From NCBI RefSeq assembly GCF_030705605.1, contig NZ_JAPCKK010000014.1, forward strand, positions 124,001 through 188,000: a stretch of DNA of 64,000 bases, in the 5' to 3' direction. The notes below the pieces were generated by a model. That model worked only from the letters and a program-made list of their open reading frames with translations. It had not been told where the DNA came from and made no database searches. A program made the position numbers and the translations under genes. Below, in pieces: positions 26,611 to 34,813 of the stretch (its first letter is position 1; each line of letters opens with the position of its first letter). Source of the stretch: Paenibacillus zeirhizosphaerae. Its GTDB lineage: Bacteria > Bacillota > Bacilli > Paenibacillales > Paenibacillaceae.

Positions 26611-27198
26611 CTAGCTCTGTGTAGGCTGGCCGGTTTCTTTCATGGTACGGATTCTGGACATAATACCTTCGGTCGCCAGCTCTAAAGGATCGCCTTCCAC
26701 TGCCGTTTTGTACTGTTCAAGGTCGACCGGCTTTCCGTAGATGACCTTCGTCTTCCGGAACAGCTTGTATTCTCCCACGATCGCAACAGGCACGGCGGCA
26801 GCTCCGCTGCGAAGCGCAAAGCTTGCAGCCCCTTTCTTGCCGATCCCCTGGGAATTGCGGGATCCCTCCGGGAATATGCCCATCACATGACCGTCACGCA
26901 AAATCGTTAGGGCCAGCTTGATCGATTCCTTGCTCACTCCGCCCCGCTTCACCGGAATGGCTCCAAGCTTCGTGATCAGCGACCCGAGAACCGGAACATT
27001 AAAAAGCTCGGCTTTGGCCATAAAGTGAACCTTCCGCTTCAGCAAGATCCCCACCGTAGGCGGATCCAGATTGCTGATATGATTGGAGCACAGCAGCACG
27101 CCGCCTTCGGCCGGCACGTTCTCGGTGCCCACCGCCTCCAATCTGAACAGGAAACGATACAGGATGCGCAGAATTCCACTGCACAATACATAAATCAT
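26611..27198 (-). CDS. plsC: 1-acyl-sn-glycerol-3-phosphate acyltransferase
   Basis: Acylates lysophosphatidate to phosphatidate at the membrane. In 195 residues it has the catalytic H-x4-D motif CSNHISNLDPPTVG, KAELFNVPVLG, and the substrate motif GIFPEGSRN, with an N-terminal hydrophobic helix. It follows cmk by 3 bases. The cmk-plsC-rpsA order matches B. subtilis. Confidence 0.93.
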   Translation of the reverse strand: MIYVLCSGILRILYRFLFRLEAVGTENVPAEGGVLLCSNHISNLDPPTVGILLKRKVHFMAKAELFNVPVLGSLITKLGAIPVKRGGVSKESIKLALTILRDGHVMGIFPEGSRNSQGIGKKGAASFALRSGAAAVPVAIVGEYKLFRKTKVIYGKPVDLEQYKTAVEGDPLELATEGIMSRIRTMKETGQPTQS

Positions 27199-27201
27199 TG
27201 C

Positions 27202-27903
27202 TTAACCTCTCCATCCTATCGCCGTTTTGCAGTAAGATACGATCGTATCGACAACCTCGTCGATATCCATATGCGTCGTATCCAGCATAATGGCATCTTC
27301 GCTGCGACGAAGCGGAGAAACTTCCCGTTCTTCGTCCAATTTGTCCCGAGCCGCGATATCACGTTCGAGCTGTTCCAGCGTGATGTCAGCCGTTTCCCGC
27401 AATTCTTTGAACCGACGAAGAGCACGTTCCTTGACGCTGGCAGTCATGAATACTTTCAACTCTGCATCGGGCAGCACGGTCGTACCGATATCACGGCCGT
27501 CCATGACTACGCCTTTACGTTCCGCCATCTGACGCTGGCCTGACGTTAAATGCTCCCGCAGACCCGCGATGCTTGCATACTTGGATACGGTTCCGGTGAC
27601 CTCCAGCGAACGGATTTCCGTCGTGACATCGACTCCGTTACAGATCACTTTCTGACCGGACGGGTCCGGTTTTAATTCAATCACCATTTTGGGTACATGC
27701 TGAAGCACTTCCTGGACATTTTCCGGGGAAATTTCGTGTTTCATCAAATACCAGGTCGCTGCCCGGTACATTGCACCCGAGTCCACATATACATAGGATA
27801 ATGCTTCTGCCACCCTGCGGGCAACCGTACTCTTGCCTGCCCCGGCAGGCCCGTCAATGGCGATGTTGATCTTCCCGTTCGATGCCGTAATCTGCCTTGC
27901 CAA
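27202..27903 (-). CDS. cmk: Cytidylate kinase
   Basis: Phosphorylates CMP and dCMP. It reads INIAIDGPAGAGKSTVARRV (Walker A), YVDSGAMYRAATWYL, MDGRDIGTTVLPDAELKVFM and RDKLDEEREVSPLRRSEDAI, all family motifs. I start at TTG 27903 because GAGGAGG lies 9 bases before it; this gives 233 residues. The frame is open a little further up, but an upstream start would overlap the ribosome site. Confidence 0.96.
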   Translation of the reverse strand: MARQITASNGKINIAIDGPAGAGKSTVARRVAEALSYVYVDSGAMYRAATWYLMKHEISPENVQEVLQHVPKMVIELKPDPSGQKVICNGVDVTTEIRSLEVTGTVSKYASIAGLREHLTSGQRQMAERKGVVMDGRDIGTTVLPDAELKVFMTASVKERALRRFKELRETADITLEQLERDIAARDKLDEEREVSPLRRSEDAIMLDTTHMDIDEVVDTIVSYCKTAIGWRG

Positions 27904-27934
27904 CGGGGCATTCCTCCTCAACCCTGAGCCTCAA

Positions 27935-27956
27935 TAAAAAAGCAGGCATTGCCTGC
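27935..27956 (-). terminator. Terminator before cmk
   Basis: AGCAGGC, ATT loop, GCCTGC, then TTTTTTATTG on the minus strand. It ends transcription coming from the small gene at 28042-28236. Confidence 0.75.
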
Positions 27957-28041
27957 GACGTGAAAATTATACCACACCTAGCACGATGATGCAAAAACAG
28001 AACTCGTGAAAAACCTGCCAGAAGTCGCAGGAAATGCTCTA

Positions 28042-28236
28042 TCAAGACCCGTTAACCTCCAACGGCCAGCCTTCCATATCGCCAATCGGCGAGACGTGCC
28101 TCGCTACGGCAGGGATATGTAGAAGTAGCTGCGCGCACAGCATAAAAAGAGTTAGCAGCGTAAGCAATCCCAGCAGGCATAAAGGCAAAAACCGCCGCAA
28201 ATCCATGACAAGCCTGCGCATATTTTTCTTTTTCAC
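28042..28236 (-). CDS. Small single-span membrane protein, YpfB-like position
   Basis: 64 residues starting with GTG after AGGAGATGG. A basic N-terminus (KKKNMRRLVMDLRR) is followed by one long hydrophobic helix (FLPLCLLGLLTLLTLFMLCA), so it should insert with its N-terminus inside. The position between ypeB and cmk is that of B. subtilis ypfB, whose function is unknown; sequence support for that link is weak. Confidence 0.6.
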   Translation of the reverse strand: MKKKNMRRLVMDLRRFLPLCLLGLLTLLTLFMLCAQLLLHIPAVARHVSPIGDMEGWPLEVNGS

Positions 28237-28311
28237 GCGACCATCTCCTGTTTTTGCATTATTTTGTCCTATACAGAAAAAATTACTCTCTCCACGTAAG
28301 TACGATGTACA

Positions 28312-28344
28312 AAAAAACAGCCCCTGAAATAATCAGGAGGCTGT
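28312..28344 (-). terminator. Terminator after ypeB
   Basis: Arms CAGCCCCTGAAA and TCAGGAGGCTG, followed on the minus strand by TTTTTTTGT. It starts 18 bases after the ypeB stop. Confidence 0.8.
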
Positions 28345-28361
28345 CGAAAACGGAACAAGCC

Positions 28362-29744
28362 TTAGCTCACAAAAGCTTTATTATCTTGATCCTTCGTGAA
28401 ATTTTCGTCCGCATCCATAACTTCCTCAATCTTCTCTTCTTCTCCCGTATTCGCATTGATGTATATCCGGTAAACAGAGCCGTTAATCCGTCCGCCAAAT
28501 TCATAACACAGCACATGCTTTGACAGCTCATTTTCAATCATGGCCTTTCGGGCATACATTTCCTTAAATTCAGGATTCAGAAATTTGCGTGCCTTAGCCA
28601 CACTGAGCTTGGCCTTCGTCGAAGTATGTGCTTTCTGATGATGCTCATAGATATAATCGCTTGCCTGAAGACCGATAACCTCTCCGTTGTCCAAGCCTGA
28701 ACGAACGGTAACCTTTTCCGGATAAATCAGCACATTCCCCTCTATCGGCACAAAAGTAATACTCGCCATATTGTCGTATTCATCATACGCCACCGGCTTC
28801 ATTCCCTTATAGCCCTTCTGGTTAAGGAAGGAATTCGCCTTCGCAATCGCCTGGCTGCGGTTCACCGCTTTTTTGCCAACCGGACGTTGATCGCTGTAGG
28901 AAATGAGAAGCCCGCCGTTACGGGTAAAGTCCATGCTTTTGCCAACACCGTTTTTGGCGTTAATGACTGCGGTATAGGAGGCCCATTCCGTATCCTTCCC
29001 GTTTTCAAGGATTTTCACTTCCTCCGGCCTCAATGCGGCGAATTTGGCTGCTTTCGTCTGGATCTCCTGCGGTGTGGTCGGTTGCAGTTTCAACATTTTT
29101 ACAGACCGTTTGTCGTACATACTGGAGATCGTAGGTCCCCAGTCGAGTTCAGCGTACTGCTCTACCTTTTTATCCACAGTCTGGAACCCGTCAATAATTG
29201 TATTATCCGCAGGCTGCTTCTCCGTGGCGATTGCCGATTCCACATCCATCCAGCGCAGGTTATGGGCAAGCACCTTGCTCTGCATTTCATGAAGATCCTT
29301 CGAAATATCCTTGGAGCTTTGATAAAGTGCCTTTAGATTTTTAAGCTCTTTGTCGTTGAGCGGTTCCTTACTCAGATCCCTGACAGAGGTCTGATAAGCA
29401 AAATTGGACATTCGGGACAGCAGATCCTCCGCATGGTTAAACGAAGCCAGTGACAGCGGGAGCTGGTTCACCTCATTTTGCGCCTCACTGGTCAGCCTCC
29501 ATACATTAACCAAGCTTTTACGGTGCATTCCATTGGAAGCTGCGTTGACCGCGACAGCATTACCAAGCTGTGAATGCAACTGGTCCATATGGTATGATAA
29601 ATCATGAAAAGCCCGCTGATACTGGTTCTCCGCCTTGATCAGAAGCGAATTCTTCTCCTGATTCTCCTGATATCCCCATACTAGTGCTCCGATCAGCAAA
29701 ACAGCCGTAACAGGGAACAAAAACGCGCTTATTCGCTTATACAT
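28362..29744 (-). CDS. ypeB: Germination protein YpeB
   Basis: In B. subtilis YpeB sits in the spore membrane and is needed to localise and stabilise SleB, a cortex-lytic transglycosylase. The 460 residues have an N-terminal membrane anchor (FLFPVTAVLLIGALVWGY), a helical region to about residue 200, then PepSY-type repeats such as NGGLLISYSDQRPVGKKAVN and SQAIAKANSFLNQKGYKGMK. A sigma-G promoter lies upstream. Unlike B. subtilis there is no sleB next to it. Confidence 0.93.
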   Translation of the reverse strand: MYKRISAFLFPVTAVLLIGALVWGYQENQEKNSLLIKAENQYQRAFHDLSYHMDQLHSQLGNAVAVNAASNGMHRKSLVNVWRLTSEAQNEVNQLPLSLASFNHAEDLLSRMSNFAYQTSVRDLSKEPLNDKELKNLKALYQSSKDISKDLHEMQSKVLAHNLRWMDVESAIATEKQPADNTIIDGFQTVDKKVEQYAELDWGPTISSMYDKRSVKMLKLQPTTPQEIQTKAAKFAALRPEEVKILENGKDTEWASYTAVINAKNGVGKSMDFTRNGGLLISYSDQRPVGKKAVNRSQAIAKANSFLNQKGYKGMKPVAYDEYDNMASITFVPIEGNVLIYPEKVTVRSGLDNGEVIGLQASDYIYEHHQKAHTSTKAKLSVAKARKFLNPEFKEMYARKAMIENELSKHVLCYEFGGRINGSVYRIYINANTGEEEKIEEVMDADENFTKDQDNKAFVS

Positions 29745-29778
29745 CGCAAGAGTCTCCTTTCTTCAGGTTCACTAACCA

Positions 29779-29808
29779 TAGTGTGACAAGATGAATGGAC
29801 TCTTATGC
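29779..29808 (-). promoter_or_regulatory. Predicted sigma-G promoter of ypeB
   Basis: On the minus strand: GCATA (29804-29808), an 18-base spacer, CACACTA (29779-29785). Sigma-G consensus is GHATR and CATnHTA with 17-18 bases between. It is about 35 bases before the ypeB start, and sleB-ypeB is a known sigma-G unit in B. subtilis. Confidence 0.65.
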
Positions 29809-29826
29809 ATGGGTTTGGGACGGGAC

Positions 29827-29976
29827 CTACAAGGCTTCCTCCTCGAAGATGAACTCGTCCGCATTGTCGCACAGACAGCGCTTAAAACCGGTTTCAATCC
29901 GATTCGTCTCTCTGCGGCCGCGAAGTACAAACCTTTCACCACACCGCTTGCAGTAGATTCTTACTTTAACACGCAT
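29827..29976 (-). CDS. Small putative zinc-ribbon protein
   Basis: 49 residues from ATG 29976, chosen because GGAGG lies upstream. It reads MRVKVRIYCKRCGERFVLRG near the start and RCLCDNADEFIFEEEAL at the end: C-x2-C early and C-x-C late, a likely zinc knuckle, with an acidic tail. It lies where sleB would be expected, between prsW and ypeB. I do not recognise a family. A chance ORF is possible, but the ribosome site and cysteines argue for a real gene. Confidence 0.5.
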   Translation of the reverse strand: MRVKVRIYCKRCGERFVLRGRRETNRIETGFKRCLCDNADEFIFEEEAL

Positions 29977-30045
29977 AAAAAAACACACCTCCGTCATCAG
30001 GTATGCAGCCGCATCCCTTATGTCAGACAAGTGTGTCCATTTTTG

Positions 30046-30747
30046 TTACAAATTAACCTCTTCCTCCGGCTTCATCAGTCGGAACGGGGAGCGGCTGTTC
30101 GCTCTTGCCACTTGGCCCATGCCTAAAAACCAAAGCAACAGCATCAAAAGCGCGATGAACCAAATCCATTCCTGAGTCAGCGTGTTAAGGATGACATCGT
30201 AGAGACCGTGCCAAAACCATGGGAATAGCAGCGAGAGCGCAAGAAAGACCTTGCTTTTGGGACCATTTGAGAACTTGGACAGCCCCATATAATAGCCCAT
30301 AATGACACCGAACATAGCATGACCCGACACTGGAAGAAGCGAACGGATAATCAGGGTCCCGATCGAGGAATAGCCTGCCCACGCATACAACAGGTTCTCC
30401 ACCGTGGCAAATCCGAGCGAAACGGCTGTTGCATATACGATTCCGTCATAAGGCTCATCAAATTCGGTGTGATTATAAATAATATGGTACAGAACAAACC
30501 ATTTTAGAAACTCTTCGACCCCCGCCGATATACCGAAAGAGGTAAGCAGTGTATGATCACCGAGCCAGATTGTCAGTCCTCGTTGAAAGATCATGACCGG
30601 CAGCACAACGAGAAAGCCCATCAAAAAAACCTTGATGACCATATGCAGCGGCTCGGAGTCGTATTTGTCCTTGAGGTAAAAATAAGTCAGCAGAGCGATA
30701 CCCGGCGCTATCGCTGCAGCAAGCACTGAAAACAGGAGCACCGTCAT
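30046..30747 (-). CDS. prsW: Intramembrane glutamic protease PrsW
   Basis: In B. subtilis PrsW cuts the anti-sigma factor RsiW at site 1. The 233-residue protein has about seven hydrophobic helices and the active-site elements EEFLKWFVLY, FDEPYDGIVYATAVSLGFA and GHAMFGVIMGYYMG, with the catalytic Glu pair and His. The ribosome site GGAGG is only one base before ATG 30747, so the GTG two codons later may be the true start. Substrates here are unknown; rsiW is not in the window. Confidence 0.92.
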   Translation of the reverse strand: MTVLLFSVLAAAIAPGIALLTYFYLKDKYDSEPLHMVIKVFLMGFLVVLPVMIFQRGLTIWLGDHTLLTSFGISAGVEEFLKWFVLYHIIYNHTEFDEPYDGIVYATAVSLGFATVENLLYAWAGYSSIGTLIIRSLLPVSGHAMFGVIMGYYMGLSKFSNGPKSKVFLALSLLFPWFWHGLYDVILNTLTQEWIWFIALLMLLLWFLGMGQVARANSRSPFRLMKPEEEVNL

Positions 30748-30761
30748 CCCTCCAAAAAGTT

Positions 30762-30795
30762 ACAGCCGGCCCGTTCGTCATGCAGGGTCGGCTGT
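30762..30795 (-). terminator. Terminator after the MecA-like gene
   Basis: 11-base arms ACAGCCGGCCC and GGGTCGGCTGT, followed on the minus strand by AACTTTTTGG. Confidence 0.7.
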
Positions 30796-30861
30796 TGTTT
30801 CAAAATGCTGCAGCAAGCAGACTGCCAGGGTCTACCTGCTGCGACTTACCGGGTACCGTGG

Positions 30862-31476
30862 TCAGTTGCGGCTGTCAAAATGTGAGCAGATGGTTGCCAC
30901 TGCATTCTCAGCCATAACCAGCTTGCCATACTCTTCAAGCACCGCAGGGGTAAGTGAAGAACCTTCCCCGAATTCAGCCAGTAACGCGATAAGAGCAGCA
31001 TGCCGGGCTTCGTCAACTTCCTCCGGCTCCAGGTATAGAATCCATTTTCCTTTATAGTGATAAAGCTTCCCTGCTTCCGTGATATTGCCATGGAGCATGT
31101 GGGCTGCTTCAATAAGCACTTCGAAATCGCTGAAAGCATAGATGATGGAATCACTTTGTTCAAGGGTGACCTCCATCTCATACACTTCTTCAGGCAACTC
31201 ATCATCAGAACCCGAAATGTACTGCTGATGATCGTATTTCCCCCGGGTTACGATAACGACCATTCCTTGAGCAGGAAGGGCGAATACTTCTACGGCTAAT
31301 GGACCCGTGGCGTCAAAGCCGAGTTCGCTGTACGCCTGATCCATCATTTCAGTGAACAGCTCATGTACTTTCGGAATCTCCTGCCACATATCTTCTTTCT
31401 GTATGCCGCGTTCGCTCAGATCGTCAAATGTAAGGAAAATCCGTATCTTGTCCTGGCTTAATCTTTCTATTTTCAT
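30862..31476 (-). CDS. MecA-family ClpC adaptor (YpbH/MecB type)
   Basis: Adaptor proteins of this family bring substrates to ClpCP. ATG 31476 follows GGAGG and opens MKIERLSQDKIRIFLTFDDL, the conserved MecA N-terminus; an acidic linker (about residues 85-100) and the C-terminal FSDFEVLIEAAHMLHGN and YHYKGKWILYLEP follow. 204 residues. The location near prsW fits YpbH (MecB) of B. subtilis rather than MecA itself. Confidence 0.88.
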   Translation of the reverse strand: MKIERLSQDKIRIFLTFDDLSERGIQKEDMWQEIPKVHELFTEMMDQAYSELGFDATGPLAVEVFALPAQGMVVIVTRGKYDHQQYISGSDDELPEEVYEMEVTLEQSDSIIYAFSDFEVLIEAAHMLHGNITEAGKLYHYKGKWILYLEPEEVDEARHAALIALLAEFGEGSSLTPAVLEEYGKLVMAENAVATICSHFDSRN

Positions 31477-31607
31477 ACTGGATCCTCCTCTGCAACCGAG
31501 TATTATAAACAGAATATGATGCAACAAAGATACCTGTGATGAAAATGGTTCTATGTAGATAGAATATCATTTTATACCCCTAAATGCACGCAATAAAAAC
31601 GACAAAA

Positions 31608-31654
31608 AAAGAATCATTTGCACAGCCTGAAAAAAAGCCGCGAAATGATTCTTT
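31608..31654 (-). terminator. Terminator after the YtxH-like gene
   Basis: Perfect 12-base arms AAAGAATCATTT and AAATGATTCTTT with a 23-base loop; T-rich sequence follows on the minus strand. The long loop makes this less sure than the others. Confidence 0.55.
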
Positions 31655-31667
31655 ACAGGCATGCGGT

Positions 31668-32033
31668 CTATATTCCCGGTACCGCTGTATGTGTTTCTTT
31701 AAGGATCTGCTCAACCTCTCGCTTGACATCGGGACTATTGCGGATAAATTCCTTCAGCATTTTAATATTTTCTTCTTTTTCGCTGCTGGAGTACGCCCTA
31801 TTCTTGACTTTGTCTCCAGCATGCTTTGCATGCGTGGCCATCGAAGTTTTATGCTGGCTTTCCTCAATTCCCGGAAGAGCGGCATCCATCAGTTTACTTT
31901 TTGCCTTTTCCATCATACCACCGACATCGCCATTACGGACCGATCCCAGCAGTGCGGAACCGCCTTTCCGGGCCATGAGCGAGGTGGCGGCTGCTCCTAG
32001 AAGCACCCCTAGAAAAAATGAAGAAGTTTTCAC
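31668..32033 (-). CDS. YtxH-like small membrane-anchored protein
   Basis: 121 residues starting GTG after AAAGGAGGT. The N-terminus FFLGVLLGAAATSLMARKGG is a short membrane segment with glycine-alanine repeats and a basic stop, as in YtxH-domain proteins; the rest is charged and helical (EKEENIKMLKEFIRNSPDVK). Function unknown. It is divergent from the deacetylase lipoprotein gene. Confidence 0.65.
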   Translation of the reverse strand: MKTSSFFLGVLLGAAATSLMARKGGSALLGSVRNGDVGGMMEKAKSKLMDAALPGIEESQHKTSMATHAKHAGDKVKNRAYSSSEKEENIKMLKEFIRNSPDVKREVEQILKETHTAVPGI

Positions 32034-32126
32034 AATCTGGACCTCCTTTTGTGATAAGATCGTCCATAGTGTTCTCTAGATCCAGGGAACTCATGCGGTA
32101 TAAATACAGGAAAGAGTGATGCACAC

Positions 32127-33050
32127 ATGAGCACTAAAGCAGCAGCCATATTGCTGACATCCAGCCTCCTGCTCGGAGCCTGCGGCTCAGATACGGAACC
32201 CGCAGCCCCGGCAAATTCTGCCGCACAGTCCGGTCAGGCCGATGCGGGCAAATCCGATGCAGCAGAGCAGACAGCAACCTCTTCCGGTACAGATACGGCT
32301 GCCAGCGGCGGAGTCCCCGCCCAGGATAAGAATGAGCCCGCTAAGACAGGGAGAGAGAATCAAGACGTTCAGGGCACGGAAGAACAGACTCCGAAGCTGT
32401 ACCGGATGAACAGCGCATATAACATTGTTCCTGTCAAGGATGACGGCACGGAGAAAAAAGTGGTTCTTCTGACCTTCGACGACGGCCCGAAAGAGCAGGC
32501 TATGGTTGATTCATTGCTTGATACACTGGGTAAGCATGGCGCTAAGGCGATTTTTTTTGTGAATGGGTACAGAGTCAAGGAGCACCCCGAGCTGCTGAAA
32601 CAGATTGATGAACGGGGCCATATCATCGGCAATCACAGCTATGATCATATCGTTCTGAAGAACGAACCTCTGGCTAAGGTGCGAAAGCAAATTAAAGACG
32701 TGCAGGTGCTGGTAAAAGATACAATCGGAACAGCTCCGGTCTTTTTCCGTCCTCCCCACGGAGCCGGCGGGGATGTAGGACGTCAAGTGGCGAAGGAAGA
32801 AAATCTCCTGTATATGACCTGGTCTAACGGATCTCTGGACTGGACGATGAAAAAAAGCGATCCGAACAAAAAACAGGCTGTCATCAACAATGTTATGGAT
32901 CAGCTTCACCCTGGCAGCAATATCCTGATGCACGAACTGCCTTGGACCGTGGAGGCGCTGGACGAGCTGCTCACCAAGCTTGAACAGAAAGGATATGCCT
33001 TCGTGGACCCCCACAGCATAGCTACGGAAGCTTCAAAACTAGCGCCGTAA
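32127..33050 (+). CDS. Polysaccharide deacetylase lipoprotein (NodB homology)
   Basis: An extracellular, lipid-anchored carbohydrate esterase of family 4 type. The signal peptide ends in LLLGACGSDT (lipobox, Cys near residue 20), then about 80 low-complexity residues, and the NodB domain from about residue 115: VVLLTFDDGPKEQAM (catalytic Asp and first metal Asp), GNHSYDHIVL (metal His), FFRPPHGAGGDV and ILMHELPW. These are the usual motifs, so activity is likely on peptidoglycan or a related glycan. One of the few plus-strand genes. Confidence 0.93.
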   Translation: MSTKAAAILLTSSLLLGACGSDTEPAAPANSAAQSGQADAGKSDAAEQTATSSGTDTAASGGVPAQDKNEPAKTGRENQDVQGTEEQTPKLYRMNSAYNIVPVKDDGTEKKVVLLTFDDGPKEQAMVDSLLDTLGKHGAKAIFFVNGYRVKEHPELLKQIDERGHIIGNHSYDHIVLKNEPLAKVRKQIKDVQVLVKDTIGTAPVFFRPPHGAGGDVGRQVAKEENLLYMTWSNGSLDWTMKKSDPNKKQAVINNVMDQLHPGSNILMHELPWTVEALDELLTKLEQKGYAFVDPHSIATEASKLAP

Positions 33051-33083
33051 AGCGCCATTTACAGGTAAAATGTTAAACGGAAG

Positions 33084-33112
33084 AACCCCGTTCTGTACGA
33101 GACGGGGCTATT
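33084..33112 (+). terminator. Terminator after the deacetylase gene
   Basis: CCCCGTTCT and AGACGGGG arms (one bulged base) followed by CTATTTTCG. Confidence 0.65.
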
Positions 33113-33131
33113 TTCGTTGTGTATTCAGTTG

Positions 33132-33470
33132 TCAGGGCTTGTCTGATAAGGATGACATAATAACATGTAAAGGAGGTGCCCCTTCGATGCCCCACCATAG
33201 AAGAGCCGCTGTTATGAGGACGAATAAAGTGCTCAAAAAGTTCATAAACCACTTGCTTACACGAATGCGCCGTGACGGAAACAGCTCCGCACGAGACACA
33301 TACACTTCCCCGCCAGCAGCTTCCTCCTCGGTAAGCGGCACCGTGTCTGTATATACATCAGCGTAAGCTTCCACCTTGGCAGCCTGCTGTTTTTGTTCTT
33401 TTTGCTCCTTTTTCGGCCTTCTGTTCCGGCCTCTCCCGTATTTTTCTACTCTACTCAGTTCCTTGTTCAT
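33132..33470 (-). CDS. Small basic membrane protein of unknown function
   Basis: I take ATG 33470, which has GGAGGG upstream, giving 112 residues. A highly charged N-terminal part (YGRGRRNRR-like basic and KKEQKEQKQQ) is followed by an acidic stretch (PLTEEEAAGGEVYVS) and one C-terminal membrane helix (FLSTLFVLITAALLWWGI). Its start overlaps the CPBP protease stop (ATGA), so the two are coupled. No family recognised. Confidence 0.65.
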   Translation of the reverse strand: MNKELSRVEKYGRGRNRRPKKEQKEQKQQAAKVEAYADVYTDTVPLTEEEAAGGEVYVSRAELFPSRRIRVSKWFMNFLSTLFVLITAALLWWGIEGAPPLHVIMSSLSDKP

Positions 33471-34078
33471 GTTTCCCTCCGAAAACGCAGCGCCAGGCCG
33501 GATATCAAGTCTATCACAAAATGGCACAAAATTGGCGCCCACAGGCTCCCGGTCTGTATATAGATGTAACCCAAACCATAGCTGCTTAAAAACACCCACC
33601 CAGTCGGAATCCAATGCTTGAGATAGCGGATATGGATCAGGGCAAATATAATGCTTGTCCAGTACGGACCAAATGCATACTGAATCGCTCCTCTGAAGAG
33701 CAGTTCCTCACATACGGCTACAACAGCGGCAATACAGACGATATGCCAGACCGGCCGGTTGCGGAACAGCATGCGGTTGATTCCCCCATCGTCCATCGCG
33801 TCCTCCGGCATGACAGCCGAAATCAGCAGATCAACAAGCAGCATCAAAACGGCAAGCCCAAGGCCCCACCATAGAAATGCCAGGCCTTGGGGAAAAGCCA
33901 TTACCGCGGGAACGCTGCGTCCCTGAAAAAAAATCCATACCGCTCCGATCACAAGGGTCAGCAATTGGGTGAGATAAAGATTGAACAACAGCAGACGATC
34001 GTTGAGCTCTTGTGCTTCCACTTTCCTAAGCTTCAGCTTCTTGATGTTCTTCAGGTTGAATTTTTTCATGATTTTCAT
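33467..34078 (-). CDS. CPBP-family intramembrane metalloprotease (YpbD position)
   Basis: 203 residues with about six hydrophobic helices and the CPBP motifs: CEELLFRGAIQYAFG (Glu pair and Arg), SIIFALIHIRY (His) and ILCHFVIDLISG (His). Family members process prenylated proteins or bacteriocins; the bacterial substrate here is unknown. The place between serA and the mecB-prsW group is that of ypbD in B. subtilis. Confidence 0.88.
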   Translation of the reverse strand: MKIMKKFNLKNIKKLKLRKVEAQELNDRLLLFNLYLTQLLTLVIGAVWIFFQGRSVPAVMAFPQGLAFLWWGLGLAVLMLLVDLLISAVMPEDAMDDGGINRMLFRNRPVWHIVCIAAVVAVCEELLFRGAIQYAFGPYWTSIIFALIHIRYLKHWIPTGWVFLSSYGLGYIYIQTGSLWAPILCHFVIDLISGLALRFRRET

Positions 34079-34209
34079 TCTCGGTCCTCTGCTATTTATT
34101 CATTTAGCATCATAGCCAATTTTCCCTTGTGATTCAAGGCGTCGCAATTCCTGTTCTGCAATATGCAACATGCAATCCGCTCCCCTTCTCCGGCACGCCC
34201 TTTTGCCTA

Positions 34210-34239
34210 TTGACATGCTCATGTAAGGCATGATACATT
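34210..34239 (+). promoter_or_regulatory. Promoter of the serA T-box transcript
   Basis: TTGACA at 34210-34215 is perfect; after 18 bases comes TACATT (34234-34239) with TG in front (TGATACATT), an extended -10. It lies just before the T-box leader. Confidence 0.65.
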
Positions 34240-34269
34240 ATGAAAAAATTTATTGTTAATACAGACTTT

Positions 34270-34540
34270 GATGGAGAGAAGGCACTGCAGGTCCTTTCAG
34301 AGAGCCGGTGTATGGGTGTAAATCGGCGACAGGCAGTATTCCTTTAGCACTCCTGAGTTATTGCCCCGAAATTTCCGGCTTCTGCCGTTAATGTAGGTGC
34401 AGTCGGCGGAAGGCCGTTATCCTTCAGGTCATTCAGACCGTTAAGGCTGTCCGTTGCGAAACGGCTGCGAATTAGGGTGGTACCACGATAACTCTCGTCC
34501 CTTACTATGGAGATAGTATGCGGATCGGGGGTTTTTTTGA
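34270..34540 (+). promoter_or_regulatory. T-box riboswitch in front of serA
   Basis: The sequence AGGGTGGTACCACG at 34474-34487 is the T-box core, which pairs with the acceptor end of uncharged tRNA. A stem I region lies upstream, and TCC (Ser) at 34351-34353 just before TGAG is the best specifier codon, with AGC (Ser) nearby as an alternative; both are serine. A hairpin (TACTAT/ATAGTA core, 34494-34531) followed by TTTTTTT at 34532-34538 is the competing terminator. A serine-tRNA-sensing switch for serA is the natural reading. The 270 bases between the terminator and serA hold nothing else I can see. Confidence 0.9.
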
Positions 34541-34813
34541 TGATTATAGAATGTATAAGCTTGCAGCTAAGCTGAACCATTCATCATCTCAAGAAAAACT
34601 CTTGTCAAATGCGTTCTGGCTTCTTTGAGTATGCGCCGAAAGACGTTTTTCTTATGCCTGGACATTCTTTCAGTGTATTTTGCAGTGGGTGTAATCATAT
34701 TCCGATCCTTTGGTACTGCAATGCGCCAATGTACTTTGCAAACTGTCTATGCGCACCCGTTTTGCCCGGCAGCTTAACGATGCTTCAACCATATTTTGAG
34801 GAGGAAACGCAAA

